From positions 1 through 19,705 of the forward strand of contig JAHJQT010000023.1 in assembly GCA_018819085.1 (NCBI GenBank): a stretch of DNA of 19,705 nt, given 5' to 3'. This stretch comes from Patescibacteria group bacterium (GTDB taxonomy: Bacteria > Patescibacteriota > Minisyncoccia > Portnoybacterales > UBA2143). The notes beneath the pieces are model-generated. The model did not search any database. It had not been told where the DNA came from and was given only the letters and a program-made list of their open reading frames with translations. The translations under genes were made by a program, and so were the position numbers. Of this stretch, positions 1 to 6,737 are shown in pieces (the stretch's first letter is position 1; the number at the start of each line of letters is the position of its first letter).

Positions 1-230
1 AGGCCCAAACGTTTTTTCTTTTTTCCCCAGAACCTCCTTTCCCAGTCAGGAATCTCTTCTCGTTTTTCCAAATACCTCCCGATCCAAAGAGCTGCAACCA
101 TCATCACAAACCCGATGACAATCACAAGGACTCCCGACCAAAGACCATTAGGATCTGTTTCTATATTACCAACTCCGCCCAAAACACCAATAAACCCCGC
201 AAATCCAATCCAAAGCGGTAATAATTTCAT
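1..230 (-). CDS. Partial small membrane protein, unrecognised (C-terminus beyond window)
   Basis: This reading frame is open from an ATG at 230 down to base 1, giving 76 codons and no stop, so its C-terminal end lies outside the window. The peptide starts MKLLPLWIGFAGFIGVLGG, has a polar loop (NIETDPNGLWSG), then a second hydrophobic stretch (VLVIVIGFVMMVAALWIG), and ends in a highly charged segment (RYLEKREEIPDWERRFWGKKKK). That is two probable membrane helices with a basic cytoplasmic tail. The start is well supported: AAGGGGG at 238-244 is a good Shine-Dalgarno sequence 7 nt from the ATG, and a consensus sigma70 promoter lies upstream. Codon use is richer in G and C (GGG, CTT, TGG, GTC) than in the neighbouring dprA. 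I do not recognise the family. It is divergent from dprA. The gene is likely real; its function is unknown. Confidence 0.7.
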   Translation of the reverse strand, partial: MKLLPLWIGFAGFIGVLGGVGNIETDPNGLWSGVLVIVIGFVMMVAALWIGRYLEKREEIPDWERRFWGKKKKRLG

Positions 231-249
231 CTTCTTTCCCCCTTATAAA

Positions 250-277
250 TTGATGTTAAACAACTTAATAATATTAT
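250..277 (+). promoter_or_regulatory. Putative leaderless promoter of the dprA operon
   Basis: TTGATG (250-255), a 16-nt spacer and TATTAT (272-277) would place the transcription start at about 284, which is the A of the dprA ATG. There is no Shine-Dalgarno sequence before that ATG. The -10 box overlaps the -10 of the opposing promoter on the minus strand. Confidence 0.45.
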
Positions 278-300
278 ACTAAAATGACAGATTTTGTCAA
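273..300 (-). promoter_or_regulatory. Consensus sigma70 promoter for the 1-230 membrane protein gene
   Basis: On the minus strand there is a perfect TTGACA (295-300), a 16-nt spacer and a perfect TATAAT (273-278). The predicted transcription start is near 266, leaving a leader of about 36 nt that contains the Shine-Dalgarno sequence. The -35 box lies inside codons 4-6 of the divergent dprA, and the -10 box overlaps the putative dprA -10, so polymerase could probably occupy only one of the two promoters at a time (inference). Confidence 0.65.
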
Positions 301-1192
301 CCCCCAAGTCCCCGACCAAGCGGGGCAAGCTAAATATTTCAACGCTTTTAATTTAATTGGAAATATCGGACCAATTACTTTTAAAAAATTACTAGATCAT
401 TTTAATTCTCTTGATATTGCCTGGGAGTCTGAAATAAATGAATTTCGTAAAGCAGGATTAAATCAATCCATAGTTGAACAAATAAAAAATAAACGACCAA
501 AAATTAATCCTGATTATGAAATGGAAATATTAAAGAAAGAAAGAATTAATATAATAACTATTCAAGATGAATCCTATCCAAAACTATTAAAGGAAATATA
601 TGCTCCCCCAGCAATATTATATATAAAAGGAAATTTTAGTCCAAATGATAAATTCAGCTTAGGAATTGTTGGAACAAGAAATCCCTCTGATTATGGCAGA
701 CAGATTACGCCAATAATCACATCTGAATTAAGTAAATCAGGTATAACTATTGTCAGCGGATTAGCAAAAGGCATAGATGCTATTGCGCATAAAACAGCTA
801 TAGATAATAATGGAAGAACTATTGCAGTGCTTGGATCTGGAATTGATTCAAAAAGCATTTATCCTGTAATCAATAAATACTTATCTGAAAAAATCACTGA
901 AAACGGAGCGGTTATTAGCGAATTCCCAATTAATACAAAACCATTGGCTCAAAATTTTCCTCAACGTAATAGAATTATCTCGGGTCTTAGTTTAGGAATT
1001 CTTGTTATTGAAGCCTCAGAAAAAAGTGGTTCTATGATCACAGCTAGAAATGCATTAGAACAAAATAGAGAGGTATTCGCAATCCCAGGAGACATTCTTT
1101 CAAACAATTCTTTAGGCCCAAATAATCTTATAAAAATGGGCGCAAAATTAGTAACTAAAACAAACGATATTTTAGAAGAGTTAAATTTATGA
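284..1192 (+). CDS. dprA: DNA-processing protein DprA (Smf)
   Basis: DprA binds incoming single-stranded DNA during natural transformation and loads RecA on it. The 302-residue protein has an N-terminal helical region (about 17-110) with a helix-hairpin-helix-like segment (NLIGNIGPITFKKLL), followed by the Rossmann-fold domain. Diagnostic motifs are LGIVGTRNPSDYG, SGLAKGIDAIAH, PQRNRIISGLS and FAIPGD. The C-terminal winged helix of longer homologues is absent, so this is a short form. Residues 5-16 (VNPQVPDQAGQA) are encoded by a GC-rich palindrome and are not part of the usual family N-terminus, which seems to begin near KYFNAFNLIG. No in-frame ATG occurs between 284 and 521, so 284 is the only good start. 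The stop codon overlaps the topA start (ATGA). It is the first gene of dprA-topA-rel. Retention of DprA in a reduced genome fits DNA uptake as a source of nucleotides or genes (inference). Confidence 0.93.
   Translation: MTDFVNPQVPDQAGQAKYFNAFNLIGNIGPITFKKLLDHFNSLDIAWESEINEFRKAGLNQSIVEQIKNKRPKINPDYEMEILKKERINIITIQDESYPKLLKEIYAPPAILYIKGNFSPNDKFSLGIVGTRNPSDYGRQITPIITSELSKSGITIVSGLAKGIDAIAHKTAIDNNGRTIAVLGSGIDSKSIYPVINKYLSEKITENGAVISEFPINTKPLAQNFPQRNRIISGLSLGILVIEASEKSGSMITARNALEQNREVFAIPGDILSNNSLGPNNLIKMGAKLVTKTNDILEELNL
301..325 (+). repeat. GC-rich palindrome inside the dprA 5' coding end
   Basis: CCCCG (310-314) and CGGGG (321-325) flank a 6-nt centre, preceded by a run of five Cs at 301-305. 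Read on the minus strand the core is ccccgcttggtcgggg. It resembles the palindromes at 4883-4899 and 12439-12453, suggesting a dispersed family. It is translated as part of residues 5-16 of DprA. Confidence 0.6.
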
Positions 1193-3405
1193 AATTAATT
1201 ATTGTAGAATCACCAACCAAAACGAAAAGTATTTCAAAATTTTTAGGTAAAGAGTATAAGCTTTTATCTTCTTACGGACATATTAGAGATTTGCCTCAAA
1301 AAGGATTAGGCGTTGATATTAAAAATAATTTTAAACCAGAATATGTTATTTCAGATAAAGCTAAAAAAGTAGTAAAAGAATTAAGAGAAGCAGCTAAAAA
1401 ATCTGATTTAATTATTTTAGCAACTGATGAAGATAGAGAAGGAGAAGCTATTGCTTGGCATATTCTTCATGCTTTAAAAATGAATGAAAAAGGAAATTAT
1501 CAAAGAATTGTTTTTCATGAAATAACAAAAAGTGCAATTGAAAAAGCATTAGAAAATCCAAGAAAAATTGACATAAATCTTGTTGACGCTCAACAAGCCA
1601 GAAGAATCCTAGACAGATTAGTAGGATATAAATTATCTCCTTTTCTATGGAAAAAAGTAGCCAGAGGTCTTTCAGCTGGGCGCGTCCAATCAGTTGCAGT
1701 TCGACTTATAGTTGATAAAGAAAGAGAAATAAAAGCATTTAAACCAGAAGAATATTGGAGTATTGAAGCTAATCTTAAAAAACAAGATAACCCAGAAGAA
1801 TTTATTGCCCGTCTTGCAAAAAAAGATAATAAGAAAATAGATAAATTAGGAATTAAAGATAAAAAAGAAGCTGACGAAATATTAAAAGAATTAAAGGGTG
1901 CTGAATATAAGATTTCTGATATTCAAAAGAAAGAAACAAAAAAATACCCTGCCCCACCTTTTAAAACAAGTACTCTTCAACAAGAAGCATCTCGCAAATT
2001 AGGATTTTCAGCTAAACAAACAATGCGCTTAGCACAACAACTATATGAAGCTGGCTTAATAACTTATCATAGAACTGATTCTTTAAATCTTTCTAATGAA
2101 TCATTAAGAGATGCTAATGAATTTATTAAAAATAAATTTGGTTTAAAATATATCTCATCTTCTCCAAGAGTTTATAAAACAAAATCAAAAGGAGCTCAAG
2201 AAGCTGATGAAGCAATTCGTCCAACGAAATCAGAACATGATCCCGACGAAATTAAAAATTACCCAGACGGAAGACAATATAAATTATATAGATTGATCTG
2301 GCAAAGATTTATCGCCTCTCAAATGAATCCGGCTATTTTAGATAATGTTGCAATTGATATTCAGGCAAATGGTTCGACAGGCTCACCATGCATTTTTAGA
2401 GCTAATGGATCAACAATTAAATTTGACGGTTTCCTTAAAATATACTCTACTAAGCTTAAAGAAAAAAATCTTCCAGAATTAAATAAAGAAGAAATTTTAG
2501 AATTAATTAAACTTATTTCCGAACAACACTTCACACAACCACCAGCCCGTTATACTGAAGCTTCTTTGGTTAAAATATTAGAAGAATATGGCATTGGACG
2601 TCCTTCAACATATGCTAGCATTATAAGCGTCATCCAGGATCGTAAATACGTAGAAAAAGATGATCAAAAAAGATTTGTTCCTACCGAAATTGGATTTACT
2701 GTAATAGATATTCTTAAAAAACATTTCCCTAAAATAGTTGACGTTAAATTTACCGCAAACGTAGAGGAAAATTTAGATAAAATATCTGAAGGGAAACAGA
2801 AATGGCAAGATATCCTTAAAGAATTTTATGAACCATTTGAAAAAAATCTCAAAAAGAAAACTGAAGAAGTAAAAAAAGAAGATTTTCAAAAAAAACTAGG
2901 ACGCAAATGTCCTGAATGCAAATCAGAATTAGTAGAAAAATTTGGTCGTTTTGGAAAATTTATTGCTTGTACTAATTATCCAGAATGTAAGTATACAGAA
3001 AAAAGCGCTGATGATAAAAAGAAAGAAGATGAGATTAGAAAAAACGAAGGTGATGAAAAAGGTGATATAATTTGTGATAAATGCGGTTCTAAGATGGAAA
3101 TTAAAAACGGACCTTATGGGATGTTTTTGGGTTGCAGTAAATATCCTGAATGTAAAAATATTAAAAAGATAGAAAATAAAACTGGAGTAAAATGTCCTGA
3201 ATGTAAAAAAGGAGAAATTGTAGAACGAAAAAGTAAAAAAGGTAGAATATTCTATTCTTGTTCTAAATACCCAAAATGCAAATTTGCCTTATGGGACAAA
3301 CCAATAAAAGAAGAATGTCCAAAATGCAAATCTTTATTAGTTCAAACAAAAAATAATAAGATAAAATGTAGTAATAAAGAATGTGCTTATAAAAAAGATG
3401 ACTAG
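1189..3405 (+). CDS. topA: DNA topoisomerase I
   Basis: Type IA topoisomerase that relaxes negative supercoils by transient single-strand cleavage. The 738-residue protein has an N-terminal Toprim domain with metal-binding residues E7 and D80/D82/E84 (in LATDEDREGEAIAW). The active-site tyrosine is Y293 in GLITYHRTDS. The region EEYGIGRPSTYASII is also characteristic. The C-terminus carries four zinc-ribbon units: CPEC...CTNYPEC, CDKC...CSKYPEC, CPEC...CSKYPKC and CPKC...CSNKEC. These follow a lysine-rich linker and bind single-stranded DNA in the family. Residues 395-401 (GSTGSPC) look like a small insertion encoded by a non-native segment at 2371-2390. The start overlaps the dprA stop by 4 nt and the end overlaps the rel start by 8 nt, so expression is probably translationally coupled. 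The identification is secure. Confidence 0.97.
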   Translation: MKLIIVESPTKTKSISKFLGKEYKLLSSYGHIRDLPQKGLGVDIKNNFKPEYVISDKAKKVVKELREAAKKSDLIILATDEDREGEAIAWHILHALKMNEKGNYQRIVFHEITKSAIEKALENPRKIDINLVDAQQARRILDRLVGYKLSPFLWKKVARGLSAGRVQSVAVRLIVDKEREIKAFKPEEYWSIEANLKKQDNPEEFIARLAKKDNKKIDKLGIKDKKEADEILKELKGAEYKISDIQKKETKKYPAPPFKTSTLQQEASRKLGFSAKQTMRLAQQLYEAGLITYHRTDSLNLSNESLRDANEFIKNKFGLKYISSSPRVYKTKSKGAQEADEAIRPTKSEHDPDEIKNYPDGRQYKLYRLIWQRFIASQMNPAILDNVAIDIQANGSTGSPCIFRANGSTIKFDGFLKIYSTKLKEKNLPELNKEEILELIKLISEQHFTQPPARYTEASLVKILEEYGIGRPSTYASIISVIQDRKYVEKDDQKRFVPTEIGFTVIDILKKHFPKIVDVKFTANVEENLDKISEGKQKWQDILKEFYEPFEKNLKKKTEEVKKEDFQKKLGRKCPECKSELVEKFGRFGKFIACTNYPECKYTEKSADDKKKEDEIRKNEGDEKGDIICDKCGSKMEIKNGPYGMFLGCSKYPECKNIKKIENKTGVKCPECKKGEIVERKSKKGRIFYSCSKYPKCKFALWDKPIKEECPKCKSLLVQTKNNKIKCSNKECAYKKDD
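2371..2390 (+). repeat. Putative dispersed-repeat fragment in topA
   Basis: The bases ggttcgacaggctcaccatg are GC-richer than the surrounding codons and encode GSTGSP plus the start of the next codon, between IQAN and CIFRANG. From memory, ggttcgac(a)aggctcacc-type strings are common interspersed repeats in bacterial genomes, including CPR genomes. Removing the segment restores the expected spacing of this beta-strand region of topoisomerase I. Identity as a repeat is inferred, since only one copy is in the window. Confidence 0.4.
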
Positions 3406-4882
3406 TATTGAACAAATTATACAAAAATTTAAAAATAATAATCCATCAGAAGATACAAAAGATATTCTTCGAGCATATCATTTTGCTTTAAAAGCTCATC
3501 GTGGCCAAAAAAGAAAATCTGGAGAAGATTATATTTATCATTGCCTTGGAACAGCTGAAACATTAGTTGAATTAAAATTAGATAAAGAAACCATTATAGC
3601 AGCATTACTTCATGATATCTTAGATGATACAGAGGCAACAAAAAATCAATTAAAAAGAGAGTTCGGAGAAGAGGTTTTCAATTTAGTTCAAGGAGTATGT
3701 AAAATTGGAAAAATAAAATATCGCGGACAGGAAAGAATGACTGAGAATTTAAGAAAATTATTCTTAGCAATGGCTAAAGATATTCGTGTTATTTTAATCA
3801 AACTTGCTGATAGATTGCATAATATGAAAACTCTTGATGCCTTACCAGAAGAAAAACAAAAAAGAATTGCTCTGGAAACACTTGAAATTTATGCTCCCTT
3901 AGCTTATCGTCTCGGAATTGGAGAGCTTAAGGGCCAGCTAGAAGATGTCGCTTTTTCTTATGTATATCCAACTGAATATAATGAAATAGTCAAACAAGTT
4001 GAAAATAAATATGTTAAATGGGAAAATCATCTTAAAGAAATTATTCCATCAGTCAGAAAAGTATTAGCAAAAAAAGGAATTAAGGTTATCGAGATTCATT
4101 CAAGAACAAAACATTATTACAGCTTATATAAAAAACTACTAAAATATGACATGAATTGGCATAAGATTTACGATTTAGTTGCTTTAAGAATCATTGTTCC
4201 TGATATTGAAAGCTGTTATGCCACATTAGGAATTATACATAAAGAATGGAGACCTTTAATAGGTAGAATTAAAGATTATATCGCTATTACAAAACCGAAT
4301 GGATATCAATCTCTGCATACTACTATATTCTGCCACAAAGGTAGAATTATTGAATTTCAAATTAGAACACCAAAAATGCACGAAGAAGCAGAATATGGAA
4401 TTGCAGCACATTGGTATTATAGTGAAAATAAAAATCTAAAGGAATATATTAGAGAGAAAATATTAAAACAAAAATCAAAACGGAAACCAGAAGAAGAATT
4501 AAAAAAAGAACTTACTTGGGTAAAACAACTTCAAGAATGGCAAAAAGAAAAATTTTCTTCTCCACAAGAATTTATTGATAGTCTAAAAATTGATTTTTTA
4601 AAAGATAGAATTTTTGTTTTTACACCGAACGGTGATGTTATAGACTTACCAGAAGGAGCTACTCCAATAGATTTTGCATATCAAATTCACAGCGACATAG
4701 GAGATCAATGTGTTGGTGTAAAAATTAATGGAAAACTAAGCCCCATATCAGAACAACTTCAAAATGGACAATTAATTGAAATAATGACTCAGAAAAATAA
4801 AAAGCCAAACAGAGATTGGCTTAAATTCGTGAAGACAAGTCAAGCTAAAAGCAGAATTAAATCATGGTATAGAAAGAATTAA
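3398..4882 (+). CDS. rel: (p)ppGpp synthetase/hydrolase, Rel/SpoT family, C-terminally short
   Basis: Makes, and possibly degrades, the alarmone (p)ppGpp. The 494-residue product has an N-terminal HD hydrolase domain (H48, H72-D73 in AALLHDILDD, D138 in KLADRLHNMKTL), a synthetase domain (LVALRIIVPD, IKDYIAITKPNGYQSLHTT, IEFQIRTPKMHEEAEYGIAAHW), and a TGS domain (about 400-465, beginning IFVFTPNGDVIDLP). It stops soon after TGS, so the helical, zinc-finger/conserved-cysteine and ACT domains of standard long Rel proteins (700+ residues) are missing. In the hydrolase motif, HDILDD replaces the usual HDxxED, a conservative E-to-D change, and the usual HP after YIYH is HC. I chose the ATG at 3398, which overlaps the topA stop by 8 nt. 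A GTG at 3383 would add five residues. Neither has a strong Shine-Dalgarno sequence. Last gene of the dprA operon. Confidence 0.93.
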   Translation: MTSIEQIIQKFKNNNPSEDTKDILRAYHFALKAHRGQKRKSGEDYIYHCLGTAETLVELKLDKETIIAALLHDILDDTEATKNQLKREFGEEVFNLVQGVCKIGKIKYRGQERMTENLRKLFLAMAKDIRVILIKLADRLHNMKTLDALPEEKQKRIALETLEIYAPLAYRLGIGELKGQLEDVAFSYVYPTEYNEIVKQVENKYVKWENHLKEIIPSVRKVLAKKGIKVIEIHSRTKHYYSLYKKLLKYDMNWHKIYDLVALRIIVPDIESCYATLGIIHKEWRPLIGRIKDYIAITKPNGYQSLHTTIFCHKGRIIEFQIRTPKMHEEAEYGIAAHWYYSENKNLKEYIREKILKQKSKRKPEEELKKELTWVKQLQEWQKEKFSSPQEFIDSLKIDFLKDRIFVFTPNGDVIDLPEGATPIDFAYQIHSDIGDQCVGVKINGKLSPISEQLQNGQLIEIMTQKNKKPNRDWLKFVKTSQAKSRIKSWYRKN

Positions 4883-4899
4883 CCACGCCGAACGGGGCT
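4883..4899. repeat. GC-rich imperfect palindrome between convergent rel and parB
   Basis: The 15-nt gap between the rel stop and the parB stop is almost entirely an imperfect hairpin. On the minus strand it reads ccccgttcggcgtgg, with arms CCCCG/CGTGG and one mismatch. The sequence is close to the 12439-12453 palindrome. It could act as a weak bidirectional barrier between the two transcripts, but no U-tract follows on either strand, so it is not a classic intrinsic terminator. Confidence 0.55.
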
Positions 4900-5809
4900 A
4901 GAATTTTAATAAATATTTAGAAAACTTTTCTAATTCCTTTTGATCAGCAAATTGAATATTAATATAATTACTATCGCCTCTCTTGAGAATACTTACACGA
5001 CGTCCTAAAGCATCTGCAAGTTCTTTCTCTATTTTTTTAAAAAGCATATTTTTAGGGCCATGACTTCTTAGTTTATTAGGAAGAGCAACTTTTCTTGCTT
5101 TTTCTTCTGCTTGGCGAACACTTAAATTATTTTTTACAATTGCATTAAAAAGGACCATACGCGCTTCTGGCTTTGCCATTAAAAGCGCTCTACCATGTCC
5201 TTCGCTAATATTATTATTAAGAATTGCATCTTGCACTTTCTTTGGCAGAGTAAGAAGACGAAAAACATTAGTTATAGTAACTCTACTTTTACCAACTTTA
5301 TCAGCAATGTCCCTATGTCTTAAATTAAAATCATCTCGAAGTTGTTTAAAGGCTAAAGCTAAATCTATTGGATTAAGATTTTCACGCTGAATATTCTCCA
5401 CTAAAGCTATTTCTAATCTTTTATTAGCAATAGAGCTTCCGCGAATAATAACAGGAACATGAGGTAATCCAGCCATTCTAGACGCACGCCATCTACGCTC
5501 GCCGGCAACTAATTCATATTCTACATCCCGTCCTCTGTCAGTCGGCTTTTCAATTTTAGTTACAATTAATGGTTGAAGCACTCCATGTTCTTTAATTGAG
5601 TCAGCTAATTCTTTTAAACTTTCTTTTGATATTTCTTTACGTGGCTGAAATGTATTTGGTTTAATCTTATCAATTTCAATATTAAAAATACTATCTTTTT
5701 TAGGCCTGCCAAAATCAACTGATTCACTTTGATTTCTCATCAAACTGGCTATTTTAGATTGTTTTTTAGGGATAAGAGATTGAAGCCCTCTTCCTAATGT
5801 TTTTATCAT
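4898..5809 (-). CDS. parB: Chromosome-partitioning protein ParB (Spo0J family)
   Basis: ParB clamps onto parS sites near the replication origin and works with ParA to segregate chromosomes. The 303-residue protein opens MIKTLGRGLQSLIPKK, a typical Spo0J N-terminus that interacts with ParA. It then has the CTPase/ParB nuclease-fold domain with EHGVLQPLIV (about 74-83) and GERRWRAS (103-110), the ENIQRENLNPID motif, a helix-turn-helix (RHRDIADKVGKSRVTITNVFRLL) and a short dimerisation tail. The start chosen is the ATG at 5809, only 4 nt after the parA stop. A TTG at 5827 would extend the protein by six atypical residues and is less likely. Residues 89-96 (PTDRGRDV) lengthen the loop before the GERR motif and come from a locally GC-richer stretch. 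It pairs with parA in an operon. No parS site was recognised in the window. Confidence 0.95.
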   Translation of the reverse strand: MIKTLGRGLQSLIPKKQSKIASLMRNQSESVDFGRPKKDSIFNIEIDKIKPNTFQPRKEISKESLKELADSIKEHGVLQPLIVTKIEKPTDRGRDVEYELVAGERRWRASRMAGLPHVPVIIRGSSIANKRLEIALVENIQRENLNPIDLALAFKQLRDDFNLRHRDIADKVGKSRVTITNVFRLLTLPKKVQDAILNNNISEGHGRALLMAKPEARMVLFNAIVKNNLSVRQAEEKARKVALPNKLRSHGPKNMLFKKIEKELADALGRRVSILKRGDSNYINIQFADQKELEKFSKYLLKF

Positions 5810-5813
5810 AATT

Positions 5814-6581
5814 TTATTTTTTATCAAGATTAATTATTTCTTGAGCTAATCGCTGATAAGCTTTAGCTCCTTTAGAACGAGGATTATATTGAATTATTGA
5901 TTGACCAAAACTTGGCGCTTCAGCTAATTTGACACATCTCGGAATAATTGATTCAAAAACATAACCAGCAAAATTTCTATCCATTTCTTTACGAACCTGT
6001 CTAGAAAGACGATTTCTTTTATCGTACATAGTTAACAAAGCTCCTTTAACTTTTATAGGACTACCTAAATTATCCTGAACAAGTTCTATTGTTTTTAAAA
6101 GCTGTCCTAATCCTTCCAAAGCATAATATTCACACTGAACAGGAATAATAACTTCATCAGCAGCAACTAATCCATTAATAGTTAAAAGTCCTAAACTTGG
6201 AGGACAGTCAATTAAAATATAATCATAATTAGTCCTAATATGGCGAAGTAATTCATAAAGCTTGAATTCTCGATTAGGCATATTAACTAATTCAACTGTT
6301 GCTCCTGCTAAATCAGAATTAGATGGAAAAATATCATAACCAAAAAGTTTTGTTTTACGAATAATTTCTTCAGGCAATAATCCTCCTATTAAAGAGTGGT
6401 ATAAGCTTAATGGCAATGTTTGAGTATCAAAACCAATCCCTGAAGTTGCATTTGCCTGTGGATCAATATCAACTAAAAGCACGTATTTGCCTGAAGCAGC
6501 CAAATAACTAGCTAAATTAATTGCTGTTGTTGTTTTAGAAACGCCTCCTTTTTGATTTACTAAAGCTATAATTTGCGCCAT
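5814..6581 (-). CDS. parA: Chromosome-partitioning ATPase ParA (Soj)
   Basis: A 255-residue deviant Walker ATPase that binds nucleoid DNA and is stimulated by ParB. The deviant Walker A motif is KGGVSKTT (residues 11-18); S replaces the common G before the second lysine, while both signature lysines are kept. Walker A' and B regions are visible as LLVDIDPQANATSG and YILIDCPPSLGLLTINGL, followed by PVQCEYYALEGLGQL. The short form without an N-terminal helix-turn-helix indicates a chromosomal Soj-type protein rather than a plasmid type Ia ParA. It is first in the parA-parB operon, with a promoter whose -10 box nearly abuts the ATG, so the mRNA is probably leaderless. Confidence 0.96.
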   Translation of the reverse strand: MAQIIALVNQKGGVSKTTTAINLASYLAASGKYVLLVDIDPQANATSGIGFDTQTLPLSLYHSLIGGLLPEEIIRKTKLFGYDIFPSNSDLAGATVELVNMPNREFKLYELLRHIRTNYDYILIDCPPSLGLLTINGLVAADEVIIPVQCEYYALEGLGQLLKTIELVQDNLGSPIKVKGALLTMYDKRNRLSRQVRKEMDRNFAGYVFESIIPRCVKLAEAPSFGQSIIQYNPRSKGAKAYQRLAQEIINLDKK

Positions 6582-6588
6582 TGATTAT

Positions 6589-6617
6589 ATTATAATCCAA
6601 TATAAAAAAATTGACAA
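6589..6617 (-). promoter_or_regulatory. Promoter of parAB, predicted leaderless
   Basis: On the minus strand TTGTCA (6612-6617), a 17-nt spacer and TATAAT (6589-6594) predict a start near 6582, one base before the parA ATG at 6581. The -35 box is the reverse strand of the TTGACAA that also provides the -35 of the tRNA-Leu promoter. Confidence 0.65.
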
Positions 6618-6639
6618 TAAGGCAATTTTAATAGAAAAT
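6611..6639 (+). promoter_or_regulatory. Putative promoter of tRNA-Leu
   Basis: A perfect TTGACA (6611-6616) is followed after 17 nt by GAAAAT (6634-6639, 4 of 6 consensus). The predicted start at about 6646 lies 2 nt before the mature tRNA 5' end. The -35 is shared with the divergent parA promoter. Confidence 0.45.
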
Positions 6640-6647
6640 ACAAGTAA

Positions 6648-6731
6648 GCCGGAGTGGCGGAACTGGCAGACGCGTACGACTCAAAATTGTATGGAGCTTG
6701 CTCCTTGAGGGTTCGACTCCCTCCTCCGGCA
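6648..6731 (+). tRNA. tRNA-Leu (anticodon CAA)
   Basis: Class II tRNA of 84 nt. The acceptor stem is GCCGGAG/CTCCGGC. The anticodon stem TACGA/TTGTA encloses the loop CTCAAAA, so the anticodon is CAA and it reads UUG. The long variable arm has the stem GGAG/CTCC. The T arm is GAGGG-TTCGACT-CCCTC. The discriminator base is A and the following bases are CA, so a complete CCA tail is not encoded. It is the only plus-strand gene in an otherwise minus-strand stretch between parA and tsaC. Confidence 0.95.
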
Positions 6732-6737
6732 CAATTT

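Noticed and set aside
4898..6581. Replication origin next to parAB
   Set aside because: No dnaA, dnaN, DnaA-box cluster or recognisable parS site is visible in the window.
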